A DNA stretch of 64,000 nucleotides from Trichoplusia ni (taxonomy: Eukaryota > Arthropoda > Insecta > Lepidoptera > Noctuidae). Shown here in pieces: positions 13,201 to 25,500 of the stretch. Made by a program: the position numbers and the translations under genes. Numbering within the stretch: the first letter of the stretch is position 1; the number at the start of each line of letters is the position of its first letter. Where the stretch lies: the NCBI RefSeq assembly GCF_003590095.1, contig NC_039483.1:5146001-5210000 (forward strand). Reading direction: 5' to 3'. Under the pieces are notes generated by a model. It saw only the letters and a program-made list of their open reading frames with translations. It made no database searches and was not told the origin of the DNA.

Positions 13201-14089
13201 TCTGGGGTTCTTGTACTTGAAGCTAGTTGGGAAACGAGAGATCGACGCTATTTGGAAGTCTGAAGGATGGCGGCGGTACTGAGAAAATACAACATAATTT
13301 ACGCAACTAATTAGGTACAGTGTAATGTAACTTGGCGGTTAGGTAAAAAGGTAAGTCTGTTGGAGTGAGACCAAAGTATACTGGCAAGTCGTATTAGACA
13401 GAGACGGGGATATTTTGCAGCACTTTCCCATCGCGTCGACGTGCTGAGCTACCCCGGCTGTAGACTCGAACCAGCCAATAAATAAGGACCGTGTCAAACC
13501 ACAAGAGTATGACTATACTTTTGTATCTGCCGAATTTGAACTAACTGAACCTAAAACTCAGCTTACTTATTATTAGAACCCATAATTAAATTAGTTACGT
13601 GTGAACCAAAAAATTAGTATTTACGGAAATATAATAAACTGCGTACCGCTCGTTCATGGTCGACGGTTTGCTTATAACAAGGCGTATGACGACACAATCT
13701 TAATGTTCTAATTTAAATAAATAAATAATTATACTATTAAATAAATAATAATTACGCTAAACCGGTACGGTTTCCGTGCCTTTTCCAAGGTTATATGAGT
13801 AATTTTAGCTTCAATTCATGGTGTCTCCTTTAGACAAAAACCCCTAAATAAGTGGACTGCCATTTTAAATGTAAGGTACTCAGCTTTTCAAAGACGTATC
13901 TACTGCTTTATTTCGAAAACTAAAGTTTTCTCATGGCAAGCTGACTTTCTTCCCTACTTACTCTGCACCCAAAATGATTCAACCACTTAACTTTTACCCC
14001 ACATGTACCTAGGGTTATCATATAAAAAGAACGAAGGTACTTACAAAAAGTGTCCTCACAGTCAAAATGTAGGACGTTGCTCTAAACAT
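1230..14089 (-). CDS. Mitofilin: Diverged Mic60/Mitofilin paralog (MICOS subunit)
   Basis: Predicted mitochondrial inner-membrane MICOS subunit, 688 aa in 17 coding exons: 14089-14045, 13278-13082, 10987-10785, 10478-10431, 9924-9782, 9501-9375, 8948-8785, 8422-8297, 7878-7806, 7341-7241, 6497-6387, 4135-4018, 3763-3626, 3276-3173, 2970-2869, 1830-1742, 1407-1230. All junctions are GT..AG and the total (2067 nt) closes in frame. Exon 1 (MFRATSYILTV...) looks like a mitochondrial presequence. A nine-proline run precedes one membrane segment at about residues 62-80. A charged, helical middle follows, then the C-terminal Mitofilin domain from about residue 540. The Mitofilin domain (for example the motif HLEVRQAAEAVLAHA) identifies the family; Mic60 is known to bend membranes and hold cristae junctions. 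It lies downstream of a second Mic60 gene on the same strand. The middle matches that copy poorly although most exon lengths are identical. Copy 1 joins into one exon what copy 2 splits in two (exons 3-4). It could be tissue-specific, but nothing in the sequence proves this. Confidence 0.88.
1500..1693 (+). mobile_element. tRNA-derived SINE
   Basis: Same family as 3323-3513 and 8028-8226. It has a B-box-like GGCTCGATCCC and ends ATTCCTTAATGCGGGAG. It is inserted in the last intron of the Mic60 paralog. Confidence 0.75.
2190..2335. repeat. Dispersed repeat (CATAGGCCT-type)
   Basis: This intron segment resembles 45990-46145: both carry GGCATAGGCCT..C then TCGTGCCAATTTCTACGGTC-like text. It is probably a retroposon 3' fragment. 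The class is uncertain. Confidence 0.45.
2558..2852 (-). mobile_element. Helitron-like (Lep1-type) fragment
   Basis: Begins ACTAGCTGTTGCCCGCGAC on the plus strand and ends with TTATAATATTAGTAGGA. In reverse this gives the CTAGT-type 3' end preceded by a GCGGACGAAGTCGCG hairpin, which is seen in Helitron-like Lep1 elements of Lepidoptera. No transposase or helicase is encoded. It sits in an intron of the Mic60 paralog. Confidence 0.6.
3066..3157 (-). mobile_element. GATGAT-tail retroposon fragment
   Basis: The segment matches the retroposon at 63040-63414 (shared GACTGGTTGTCGGACTTTCAAGCTTCTGACT-like text). It ends only about 15 bp from the donor site of the exon at 3276-3173. It is truncated. 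Confidence 0.55.
3323..3513 (+). mobile_element. tRNA-derived SINE
   Basis: Carries an A-box-like GGATAGCCGAGT and a B-box GGTTCGATCCC, as in Pol III promoters. The family tail follows (GCTTGTTCTGAGTCTGGGTG ... AAATTCCTT). It lies in the intron after the exon at 3763-3626. Confidence 0.75.
5990..6125 (-). repeat. Helitron-like interior fragment
   Basis: Shares ACTTTCTTG...TTTGTCGTTC.GGTT and CACTTCC..ATA.GCTA text with 54040-54190 and 51340-51440. Termini are not recognisable. Confidence 0.45.
7018..7185. mobile_element. Foldback MITE, ATGATGTAACGG-type
   Basis: The long inverted ends (CTCACACGTATTTGTCGCGATTGCC and its imperfect complement about 100 bp later) make this a foldback member of the family at 483-614. 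The right end AAACCGTTACATCATT is intact. The left end is degenerate (GATACAACGGATA). Confidence 0.6.
7714..7750. repeat. Perfect 16-bp inverted repeat
   Basis: Arms 7714-7729 and 7735-7750 are exact complements around a 5-nt loop. A partial extra copy of the arm (AACAGGCT) lies just upstream at about 7706. Confidence 0.85.
8028..8226 (+). mobile_element. tRNA-derived SINE, near full length
   Basis: Starts TGCACGGATAGCCGAGTGG (A-box region), followed by a degenerate B-box (GGTTTTGATCCC), and ends AAATTCTTTAATGGGCGAGTC. It is a good reference copy for the many others in the window. Confidence 0.8.
9118..9240. mobile_element. MITE fragment, ATGATGTAACGG-type
   Basis: The left terminus AATGATGTAACGGTTT and the interior CCCGACTAGTTTCGGACCC match 483-614 in the reverse arrangement. 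The right terminus is lost. Confidence 0.6.
9560..9752 (-). repeat. Helitron-like fragment with (TA)n
   Basis: Starts TTAGCTGCCCGCGA and ends AAAATTAGTAGGAT, a decayed version of the 2558-2852 element. It includes a short TA microsatellite at about 9630-9645. Confidence 0.45.
10035..10362 (+). repeat. Possible retroposon with TTTC-repeat tail
   Basis: This non-exonic intron block ends AATAAATGCTTTCTTTCTTTC, that is, a polyadenylation-like signal followed by a simple repeat, as in retroposed 3' ends. A 94-residue open frame in it has no recognised similarity. Confidence 0.3.
11527..12500. mobile_element. Candidate DNA element with TIRs, in intron 2
   Basis: Inverted ends ATAGTGCGTTTCAT (left, about 11528) and ATGAAACGCACTAT (right, about 12487) enclose roughly 970 bp. 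The interior has an 88-residue minus-strand open frame (12027-11761) rich in Arg, Lys and Gln that I cannot assign to a transposase. The boundaries and class are inferred from the TIRs only. Confidence 0.4.
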
Positions 14090-14571
14090 TATTTATCTAA
14101 CGATTTGTTATGGTTTGATGTCGAAAGAAATTTTGATTTCAATGATGTTGTGATATTATTTTAATTTCTTTTGACAGTTCTCATTATGACTCTAAACTTT
14201 TGTCGTATAATGTGTGTTGAAGTCTCGACTTTATTTTTCTAGATCTGCCAGTTTTATCATAAAATTAAAGAAGAACAAAGAGAATCTAAATAAAACTCTT
14301 TCTGAAGACATTAAACCTTTAGAGATTGTAGTCTAGAAAGTTGAGGTCTTGTTAGATAAGGCGAGTGTAGTCATGGATGTTGGGTGTAGATACTGATAGA
14401 GTAGAACAGATGCAAAAGGATAAAAATCCACCCCATAAATGTTTAAATCCTCGATAATAAACCACATGACAAATCATGTTTAACAGAATTGCGAAAACAG
14501 ACATGTAAATAACACTGATACTCTCACTTGAGAAATGGATTTATCCCATATGGAGATGTGATGCCACAATT

Positions 14572-14616
14572 AGACACGTCAAACTTATAACGGGGTGTTA
14601 TAAGTTTGACGTGTCT
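14572..14616. repeat. Perfect 20-bp inverted repeat (hairpin)
   Basis: Arms 14572-14591 and 14597-14616 are exact complements around the loop GGGGT. It is about 480 bp upstream of the start codon of the Mic60 paralog. Confidence 0.9.
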
Positions 14617-14954
14617 CTCTATTTTATTCGCAGAGGTTTAAAAGGGATGCCTCCTGCCGCCACTGTAATGTCGTTTTCACGTTTTCAAAGATGTTGAGTT
14701 GAATTTTGGGTCCGTTAGTGGCAAAGCCCAGAACAGTTCGAAGAACGTTGTATGGCACTCGAAAATGTACTTTAAAACTATCGATGTTGGTTGTTTCAAC
14801 TCTTTTTTTGGCAATTATAATTTACACCCTACAAAAATCGACAATTTTGCACGTCGTTTGAAATATGTTTCAGGAATCTCTCACGAAAACTTTCCTTATC
14901 TCATTACAGAACAAATTCTGATGCTTAAATTCAGAATTTCTTGCTCATGAGTTA

Positions 14955-15110
14955 TAATAGATATACTAGCCTGGAATGTCTAATAGCTGGGCAAAGGCCT
15001 CCCCACTCTTCTTCCACTTGTCTCTCTCATGAGCCGCGAGTGACCAGTTCGGTAAGAACCAATCCAGGTCATACCACCATCTCCGTCTGGGTCTGGCTCC
15101 AGACGTGTGT
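14955..15110. repeat. Dispersed repeat (CAAAGGCCTCCCC-type)
   Basis: CTGGGCAAAGGCCTCCCC followed by CCACTTGTCTCTCTC-type text is a common lepidopteran dispersed repeat. Related text is at 60950-61040. Confidence 0.4.
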
Positions 15111-16518
15111 TTTATATGAGGATGGCACTTTTTGCACATTATGTGCGTAAGATTAATTTGTTTCTTCCTTAATGCTTTTCATGAGATACTCATAAAGCAA
15201 TCATAATATCTTACAAAATAGGACAGGATCTATCAAGTATACAATAAAAAACAAATAGACATAAAAATCATCTTTTAATTTATTACATACAATATTTTTT
15301 TATATTTACATAAATTACTAAAATTAAAGAAAACCTCATGTCCAGTTGCTGGCACCAAAATTTACGGAAACTAAACATTCTGATCGGTTTGACAATAAAT
15401 GCAGACATTTTTGAGCATAACAAAACCAAAATCTAGGGATTATCGTTTTTCAAGGTACTTTACAAAATTAAAACTTTTTGACGAATACAATTTTTCAATT
15501 TTTTGTTACGTTCATCTATACCTCACTATAAAAAAACAGACTTTATACTAAATTGAATTAAATAAATAATCGACTAAACAGCTGTTTAAAATAAATTCAC
15601 ATGTTTTGCTACAAATAGACTTTTATAATAACAACAATATTTTATGGGGGTTAAGTAGCAGTTAAGTTCTTGACTAAGGACAGTTATATTTTTCATTTAA
15701 TTTATTTAAAAATAAAATATTCCAGCCGGTTTCGGCTGAATGGTCAAAGCGCCCTAGTTGCGACATTATCACCTACAAATCTAAGTAAGTTGACTGATAG
15801 TACTAAAGAGTTCTTATTGTACCAGTTACAACACTAGCAGCATTGCGATAAGTTTGCGTTTTTTTTAGTATTTTTATTTCTTTAATACATTATTAATGCA
15901 GGACACAATTTCAATTGAGCTATTGGTTACTAAGTTACTAATGCACGATATTTTTTTAACAACTAATCAATTTATTTATTTTCATGCATTAGTAATGATA
16001 ATGAAGTTCTAAAAATTACTATAGCAATCTATCGCTAATTTAGATGCGATTGTTTTGCTCGGTAATGTGCTAGAGGTGTAACATCGTCGTCGACAATCGA
16101 TCGCATATATAATTGAAATCGATAAATTCGTAAGTGAATTTTGTTCATCACAATCACGGCGTAAACGTAACGGATGGAATTATCCATAAATAAGACAATA
16201 TTATATTATTGGTAGTAATTCGAACATTACTCCAAAATAAAATAAAAAATTACGACACCCGTTACAACACACGTCACAGATAAGGTATAATCTTTACACT
16301 TACAAAAAGTACAGTAAAGCAAAACAGTTTCGATAAAGATTAACATTGGGTACCATTACCACAGAGGCAGACAAAGAAGATTGTTTAAACTTCATATCTA
16401 ATTGATGGGGAAATTAAACAATACAAGTTGACGACAAATTGTACCTGGCCTCGGGCGAACAAGATATAAAGTTGATAGTGGTCAGTCCCGAGGCTGCAGT
16501 CGGGTAGTCGCTGGCGAG

Positions 16519-19500
16519 CTACAGGTAGAGCAGGCCGGAGACGGAGGCGTGCGCCATGACGGCCTCGGCGGCCTGGCGGATCTCCAGGTGGCGCCGCGCC
16601 GCGTCCGCCCAGGGCTTGGCGGCGGCGCGCGGCGCGCCCTGCAGCAGGTTCACGTAGCGCAGCGCCGCCGGCAGGTTGTTGTGGTCCATGTGGTACCTGC
16701 GCGCCGCGGACCATGTGCTATACTACAGGGCTGACCTTACCCGGCTTTGTTCAAGGAAGAAAGCCACCATTATCGTAGTCTACTAAATTTCCAGCGGACC
16801 AGGTACGTTTAAAATTGCACCTTACGACAGAGCAAATCTCCTGCCCGCGATACATTCAACGCGGTGAATTTGGCTTGGTGATCTCAACCAATCAGATATA
16901 TATACAGTTATTAAAAAAAACCATTGTGCGAATAAGACTTACACAAAGAACAATTTTATAAAAAGAGGCTTTTTGCATCGAACTTAACTTTAAAAACTAT
17001 AAATTACAGATCTAGGAACACTAGATGTGCTTCTATGCTGAAACACACACCCTGTGATGTAACTCTGTGTTCGGCACGCCTGACTATGCCGATGTCAGCA
17101 AAAAATTATAGTGCGATATTTAATAGTCATTAAAAGTTACATAATACGCCCAATAAGATAGATTACAGAGTAAAATAACGTATAAATTAGCCTAATTCCA
17201 ATCAAATATTACAATAATTGTTTACCTCGCCCTCTGGATAATGTCAAAAGTGTCCAATTTCGTGAAATCAATCGGATTGTTCTCCAACTCTTCTTTAGGG
17301 ATTTCCGAGAACTGAAACAAATTAAACATACTTATAATGTATAAATACTATATACGTAAACTTGAGAAATAAAATCAAACTACTAAAATAACATAGCTTT
17401 TATCTTGTTAACGAAGACTTTTTTCCGGAATGGACTATAAAGCACTTTAAGAGAAAGATTAATCTATTATTATTTTTGTAGAGCGTTGTCTCGCTTCCAC
17501 ACCTTCAATGATATTACTCATCGAGTGGGTGGTAGGTCACACGAAACGTAACACCACGTAAACAAGATCATTAACAACTCACTTTCTGGAACAGCAGTTT
17601 GGACTGCAACCATGACATGAAGTAGACAGGCAGCGTGGCGCCCTCGCGCCCGATCAGAGCGACCTTTATCGCGGTCTTCTCCAACTGAAACGTTAATAGA
17701 GCATTGAAAATATGATAGAAAATCGTTCTACTGTCCTTAAATGTTAACTTATTTAACTAAGGCTCGATTTTTCAATCGTCTTTTATCGGAGGAATAAATA
17801 TGGTCGTTTAACATATTTTACAAAAACTGTGAATGAATGTTGATAAGCGCTTAACGCGAGAATGGCCCTAACCGATTCGGTAAATTTAGTTTTATAAAGG
17901 CTCCTTAAGGTTCACGGAAGGTTTTAATTTATACTAATATTTTAAAGCTAAAGAGTTTGTTTGTTTGTACGCGCTAATCTCAGGAACTACTGGTTTAAAT
18001 AAAAAAAATATTTAATTTTGTGTTCAATAGAACATTCATCGATCCAGGTTTTAGGCTATATAACATCACGCTACAACTAATAGGAGCGAAGATATAATGG
18101 AAAATGTGGCAAAAACGAGGAAAAATATTCATCTCCGAGGGCTTCCGTTCAAAAATTCCTAACTTATATCTTCTAATTACGCGGACGATGTCGCTGCAAC
18201 AGCTAGTACCTAATAGAAAGGGAGGGTAATGGAGGGGTGGTCAAGGCCATATTTAATCCCAGCATTTCCGCGGAAACTGGAACCAACGCGCGTTGTAAAC
18301 TGAAGTCCACGCGGACGGAGTCGCCGGCAACAGCTTGTATAGAATGTTATGTGTTTACCTTTTCAAACCTGTCTCGAAGTGACTTCTCAGTGGCGATTCC
18401 CTTCTCACGGACCTCGTTGGGGATGCCCTTCAGTACCGTCTCCACAAGCTTGTCGTCCTTTCCTAAAACGAAAATGTTGTCAATTGCGAAAAGCGACCGT
18501 CGGCGGACAGTATATGGAATAGTAGTTCAGTGGTAAATATAACGATTGATAATATTGAATTATATAATAATAATTTTTCATACAATTTAAATACAATAGG
18601 AGTACAATTTAATGACAAATATTTATTCATCTATCTGAATTAGATAAAAGCAAATCTGTATTTGGAACATTAGCGCTAAATTAAAAATAATCTTATTCAT
18701 AGAGGTATTGTATTGTTTAGAAAGTAAGTTGGTGAAAGACAACGTTGAGGGTTTTAAAATTGTTATTTTGATGAGTCTTGGCTATGATATGGATAAAACA
18801 ATACAAGGATAGCTATAGCTACTTCTTCTTCTTCTTCTTATATATAAAAATGAATTGTTGTTCGTTAGTCTCGCTAAAACTCGAGACTGGACTTGGATCG
18901 CTTTGGCTAATTTAGTTTTGAAATATTCCTACCAGTGTAGGGAAGGTTTAAATGGTGAGAAAATATGGAAAAATTGTGACAAAGAAAAAAAAAATACTAG
19001 GCGGTTAAAACCGCGGGAAACGGCTAGTAGGTACATAAAAATGAATTGTAGTTCGTCTTTTTAAAATTCAAGAACACCTAAACCGATTCGGCTTATTTTA
19101 GTTTTGATATAAGCGTAGCAGTACTGGGAAGGTTGAAACAGTTTCATCATTGAACTATGAGGCGGGACGTAGTTCGCTGACAGGGACAGCTAGTATCGGA
19201 CGGCGTGTGGGAGCTAAGGCCAGTGCGTACCGGCCTTCTCGAGCGCCTTGAGCTCGTTGTCGACCTTGGTGTCGGCGGCGGCGCGGCGCGTGGCGGCCAG
19301 CAGCGCCTCGCCGGCCGCCCACAGCGACTGCGAGCGCCGCGCCTCCGCCTCCGCCGCCGCGCGCTCTGCACAACACACACAGCTAGCATTAAACGAAACA
19401 AAACTTATGTAACGGCGGTGTATAATTCTTTTGTAATGAGTAGGAACTGTTAAACTCGCGTCAGGACACGTGACCTGATCGAAAATTCGTAAGACGAAAA

Positions 19501-22500
19501 CTTCTTTAGCACAATACTGTATAGATAGCGAAATAAATAAGTATTGTATTCCACCACATAAATGATAGTAATTTAATAGTGATAATTAAAACAATTTGTG
19601 CAAAATTATTCAATAACAATGTTAATATTTTATAAGTTTTCACTTCTGCCGGCACTCCCGAAATACAACAAGAAGCTTTTTTTTTGTATCTCTTTTCTGT
19701 CACGGAATAACTACATGGGAAGAGACCCTGTGCACGGGGACACTGGTCCAACATGTAGAGGCCTTATTGAGAACTTTAATCTAAAATTATTATTTCTTAT
19801 TCTTTATTTTATACTTTACTGCACCTAAATAGACACTTGGATCAATATGCTCTTGAAAAAAGGTACATGCTAAACACATTAAATCTAATGCAATGTCCAA
19901 CAAAACTATCGACATATTTTGTGTATTGAATCTTGTTAAACATAGATAATTATGTAGGAGTGTAAATAAATAAGCATAGTATAATATTAAGGTAAAGTGT
20001 CGATAAATTATTTATCTTTTCTTAAACTTATTTTGAATGCAATCTTGCTGCCTGCTAAATTCGATGCAGAAGACTTGAGAGTCATAGTAAAGTGAAATCA
20101 TAGGACACACAAGTAAACATAGGATCACATACCGATCTTACAGCCTACTTTACATCATCAGTGTTATTAGTTTACAAGTCGCACTAAGCGGCGAATACAA
20201 GCTATTTAACTGACTACCACTAATAATCTATCTTTTCACTCAATTTGCACTTATTATACTTAATAACACACCATAACATTTTTCCTGTTTACGTTTAACC
20301 AAACTCACGTTTCAAAGTGTGTTCGATAGCCTGCAGCTTGCCGGCCATAGCTGCCAACTCCTTCTTGAATAGCACCCTCTCGGCTTCCACTCTCTCCGAG
20401 ACAGCGCGGTTGAAGTTAGCCATTAACTACAAAAATGATTGAAATAAATAAATAAATAATAAATTCGGACAACATCACATACATTGTTCCGAACCCAAAG
20501 TAAGTTGCTAAAGCACTTGTGTTATGGAATTCAGATACAACGAAGGTACCACAAACACCCAGACCCGCGAAAATGTAGAAATGTGAATTTTTACATTGAC
20601 CCGACCGGGGATCAAACCCGGGACCTCAGAGCTAGCGACACCTTGAAACCGGTGCGTACGCCACTCGACCACGAAGCAACTAAAAGCAACTCTAAAACAA
20701 AGTAATAAGATTGAAATTACAAAAACGAAGTTTGGAATTCGGTTATTTTAGAAACATTTATAAATCATACAATTAATACAGAAATAATGGCCGTTTGCTG
20801 GAATAGCTTTTGTTAAAGTTCGTAGTGAAGCGATAATTTCTGGATAATTCATATCATTTATTTGCATTTTATAACTTGGTTAACACAGTATACTACTTTA
20901 TTACTGTTTTACAGTTTAATTGATTGATAAAGTATCCTGTATTGTTGTTAGAAAGTTTGATAACAAATCAGTGTTTTTTTACCACATCCCATGTAATTTT
21001 AAATGTATTTAATTGAACACCAATTATAATTGATCCGAAAAATGCACGGATTAAGAAGACTGTTCTCAAATAAAACGATGTTTATAATAATACCTCCTTT
21101 TCTTTCTTGGCGAGACGATCCTGTAATATTTCCTGTTGGAGCTCGCACTGCTTTTTGAGTTGATCCATCGTTTGCCTGTTGGCAGCCGCTTGGATTTGTA
21201 GAGCCTAAAAAACAAGAGTGCATTTGTAACCGTCGAACAAGATTGAAGTAAAACTATCCTTTTTATTTCTTAAAAAATAAGACTGTACAAATCCGCGCTA
21301 AGGAATTTAATCCTTGTGTGATTGTGTCACGAAGAATTGCACAAACATTCAAGTCACATGCACAAAGACACCCATACTCATGACAAGCATTCATGAATAA
21401 CAAAAAATACTTGTACAACGTGGGGATCGAACCTACGAAACGTCGAGCACAACACTCGAAACAGCCTTTCAACGAATCTTTGAAAACGCAGTCTAATATG
21501 ACAGTTATGGTACCTTCTTCATGAACTCGGCTTCCCTCGCTTGCCTCTCAGTCTTGATAACGTCTTCCGCTTTAGCTTCAATTATAGCCTTCTCGTCGTG
21601 GCCTAGAACAAGTTATTTATGATAATCTATACTAATATATAAAGCTGAAGAGTTTGTTTCTTTGAACGCTCTAATCTCAGGAACTACTGGTTCAAATTGG
21701 ATTTATTTTTTTGTGTTGAATAGACCATTCATCGAGGAAGGTTTTAGGCTACAAATCAAGCGAAGATACAATGTAAAATGTGGAAAAAACAGGGTAGATA
21801 TAACTTATATTTTCTAACCACACGGACGAAGTCGCGGGCAACAGCTAGTAACTGTATATAAACACAACTTCTTATCAGAGTTTACGTAATAAAAACGGTG
21901 AAGTACGAGTCAGACTTGAGCCACTGAGTGTTTCGTACAAATATTTACACTGAACTCTATTTTCATTTGTATTATTGTATATGAAAACTTGAACTACCAA
22001 GCTATGATGGTTCTAGAGATACAACCTAGCTATAGTACAGATAACGTTAGGGTCTAAGCAGACGGACCCCATTTCATCCGCAATCCAACCGTTACAGCAA
22101 GTGTCACACGACCGCACGCCGACTGCAATTGGACCGTACGGTTGGTTTGCAGTTCTATTGCAGTCGTGTCAACTGCATTTAAACTGCATCCGAACTGCAA
22201 ATTTGCAGTTAGATTGCAGTTGAAATGCAGTCTGTCTGTCTTGAGCATTAGAGTAAGAGGTTAGATAGTTAGAACGTGATCGCAGTATGCATAGACTCTT
22301 TTTGCGACTGAGACGGCAATATTTTGCAGCTCTTTCACGACGTGTTAAGTTACATCAGCTGCATTGTAACTTACCTTTAGATTGGAAAAACAAATAACGT
22401 CTTGGTTTCGAGAAAACCGTACGATCCTTTAGTACTGGACTCTACCCATAGCTAGACAAGTAAATGTGTAGTTGATATTTTAACACAGATGTTGTACTTC

Positions 22501-25500
22501 CACTGCCATTATAACAATAATTGATGTAGTAAGAAATTTTAATGGGTGACTATGATATTACCTGCATTTGTTGTGCCATAAGTCCAACACGCAATTGACC
22601 GTTTTCTTTGCAACAAAAAATCATTCTTTCGCAATTATTATATGGTGATGACTTACATTCAATAGCCCTGTTGATCTTAAGCTCCCTGATTGTCTGAAGC
22701 TCAGCAATTTCGTTCTGCAGGAATTGAATCTGAAAAGGAATAGTAAAACGTGAATATTGTCACCTCTTTAAAAAAAAAGATCTACAGAAACAAGCAAGAT
22801 TATTTTTTCATAGTGGAATAGGTGTCATTCAATAAACGATTGATTGTGTGAAAGATAATATGGCTGCACAGTTTCTTGTAAGATGATGTCAGATAAAAAA
22901 GTATGGAGGTGATATAGAAGACATGCTTTACCAAATCCAAATGAAAATTTGGTATGTATAAGGGAAGGGGAATAACGATGAGTGGTCCGTAGATGGGTGA
23001 CCATCTTTGTCATAACGAGATGCTCCGTGTATCGGAAGGCACGTTAAATTGTAGGTCCTGGCTGTTATTGATACATCTTTAAAAGTCGTTACAGGTAGTC
23101 AGAAGCTTGAAAGTCTGACAACCAGTCTCACCAAGAGATATCGTGTTGCAGAGGTAACTGGGTTGAAGAGGTCAGATAGGCAGTCGCTCCTTGTAAAACA
23201 CTGGTACTTAGCTGAATCCGACTGGAGGCCGACCATGACATAGTTGGGAAAAGGCTAGGCCGATGATGGGTTTCTTGTAAGATGACGTAAGATAGAAAGG
23301 TATGGAGGTTAGATGACTCCAAAGTGCAGGGTTAAGTTGATGAGTGTGACATACCCTCTTGAGCGTGTAGACTAGAAGCAGGTCGGTGTCGCCCTTGATG
23401 TCCAGCTTGCGCGCGCACAGGTCGATGCCCGGGAACAGGGACTCCAACTCCTCCTTGAACATGGTGCGGGCTGCCTCCACCTGCGGGAGTTAGCGTATGA
23501 GGGGACTGAACAGCTATGTACGAAAGGGTGGCAATGTAACCGCAGTCATTTGAATTCGGGGTACTTGCATCACATGTATATTTCGAGATTTTTTCCACTT
23601 TTCTATTTACGTGGTTAATTGAATCGATCACAAGTCAAGTTGTTTTTCTTTTTAAAAGCGACTCCCGCATTAAGGAATTTTTTCCTTGTGTCGCGGGGGA
23701 TTTTACTAACATTCAATTCACATGCACAAAGACACCCAGACTCAGAACAAGCATTCGTGGATCCCACAAAATCTTGCCCTACGCGGAGATCGAACCCGCG
23801 ACACGACGCGCTCCGTGGTTTAGCGTGGTGACTTCAACCACTCAGCTATCCGTGCAGTCTAAGTTGTGGGTCCTGGTTGTTAATAATACATCTTTGACAG
23901 TCGTTACGGCTAATCAGAAGCCAGAAAGTCTGACAACCAATCGTACTAAGGGGCCCAAATAACTGAGTTGAGGAGGTCAAATATTCACTTGCTCTTTGTA
24001 AAACTTAGCTACATCCGGTAAGAAGGAAAGCCAACTTAGCCAAACCCAATATATATTATGTAGTTGGGGAAAAGCTAGGATTATGAGATATAATTTTGAA
24101 AGTTATAAAAAGGTATGTCAACCATTAGCAAGACACCAAATTATTCGGTTGCACGATGCGTACTGTTTACAAGTTGTATGTATGGGGTGCTATAGTCCCA
24201 AGACGTGAAGTACATCCTCACCTTGCTCCAGTACCTGTCGCTGAGCTGCGACTTCTCCTGCTCCCGCTTGAAGGTGTCCTCTGCGGCGCCGATGTCCGCG
24301 CGGAACTGCTTGATGTAGCGCTTGGTGGCCGCCACGGTCTCCGGCGGGGCCTGCACGCCCGCGTTGATCATGCGGTCTAAGGTCTCTGACGGGATACGCG
24401 TGTATGTATTACATTATTTGTAATAATGCGGCATTCAGTCCGCCTAATGTATTATGTTTAAATAAATTATTACAATAATTAATTATTTCTTTACTTTTTA
24501 TAAAAAAAACGTCTCCCGCATAACGGAACTTAATTCATGTGTCGCGGAGGTGTTACAAACATACAATTCACAAGCACAAAGACAACCAGACTCAGGACAA
24601 GCATTCGTGGATCATACAAATGCTTGTCCTATGCGGGGATCGAACCGTCGCGCACAGTGAGATTGGTGTGGTGAACTCAACCACTCGGCTATCCGTGCAA
24701 TAATATCTGCTATTATGTACCTTAACTAGCACTTATGATAAATTTATTTCGGTAAACTGTTGTATGTCGACTTCCCAGAGGTCGGCGTTGATTTAAGTAT
24801 CGTCAAAAGACCATTAAAATACTCCCGATTAAGATTAAATCTTACCAATAGCGCACTTAGCCTTAGTCGCAGAGTCTTTAGCTTTCTTCGCGACCAGGTC
24901 GCGCTGTGACAGCGCACTCTTCATGGTAGAAAAGCAGTTCTTATCTAAATCCGCTAGAGATGATTCTATGACCTGAAATATAATAATAACGATGGTTTGA
25001 ATCACACTAACGGATCATGAAGCTGTGATAGTCGAGTGGTAAGACTGCAATACGACCAATTCCAATTTTTAAAATTGTGTGCGTTCGCGAAAAGCTCTTG
25101 GCGTGCGGAAGGCTATGCTACAACTGCACAAGTTGATCGATCACAGGTTAAGCTACCAGCTACTACTTAATACGGTCGGTCCATGGATGGGTGGCCATAT
25201 GCGTAAGTCGTAACGGGTTTCTGAGTGTTTCGGAAGGCACGTTAAATTGTGGGTTTCGGACTCCCAGCTGTAATTAACACGTCTTTGAGCGCCGTAACGG
25301 GTAGACAGAAGCTATAAAGTCTGATAACCAGTCTGATTAAGGGGTATCGTGTTGCCCAGGTAACTAAGAAAAAAATCTTTCTGCGATTGCGACCACAATG
25401 GGCTATGAGTGTAAGGGAAACAAAGAGTGCACCTGTGATTGTGTACCTTGAACAATATGCCTTGACAAGACTGTAGCGTGGTCGAAGTTAAGAAAAATAT

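Larger units (their letters stand above)
14090..16518. other. Intergenic between the two Mic60 genes
   Basis: Holds a 20-bp-arm hairpin (14572-14616), a GGGCAAAGGCCTCCCC repeat (14955-15110) and otherwise AT-rich DNA with no convincing coding potential. The 3' untranslated region of Mic60 copy 2 and the promoter of copy 1 must lie here. No clear TATA or initiator can be assigned. Confidence 0.5.

Noticed and set aside
16385..16734. Open frames of 109 and 61 residues in the GC-rich block
   Set aside because: Both are shadows of the last Mic60 exon (16696-16519), whose correct frame ends at the stop at 16519.
19147..19401. Long Arg/Gly/Pro-rich open frames on both strands
   Set aside because: They are off-frame shadows of the GC-rich Mic60 exon 19365-19231.
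22055..22245. CRISPR-like array
   Set aside because: Motifs are 7 bp, irregularly spaced and in both orientations, and this is a eukaryotic genome.
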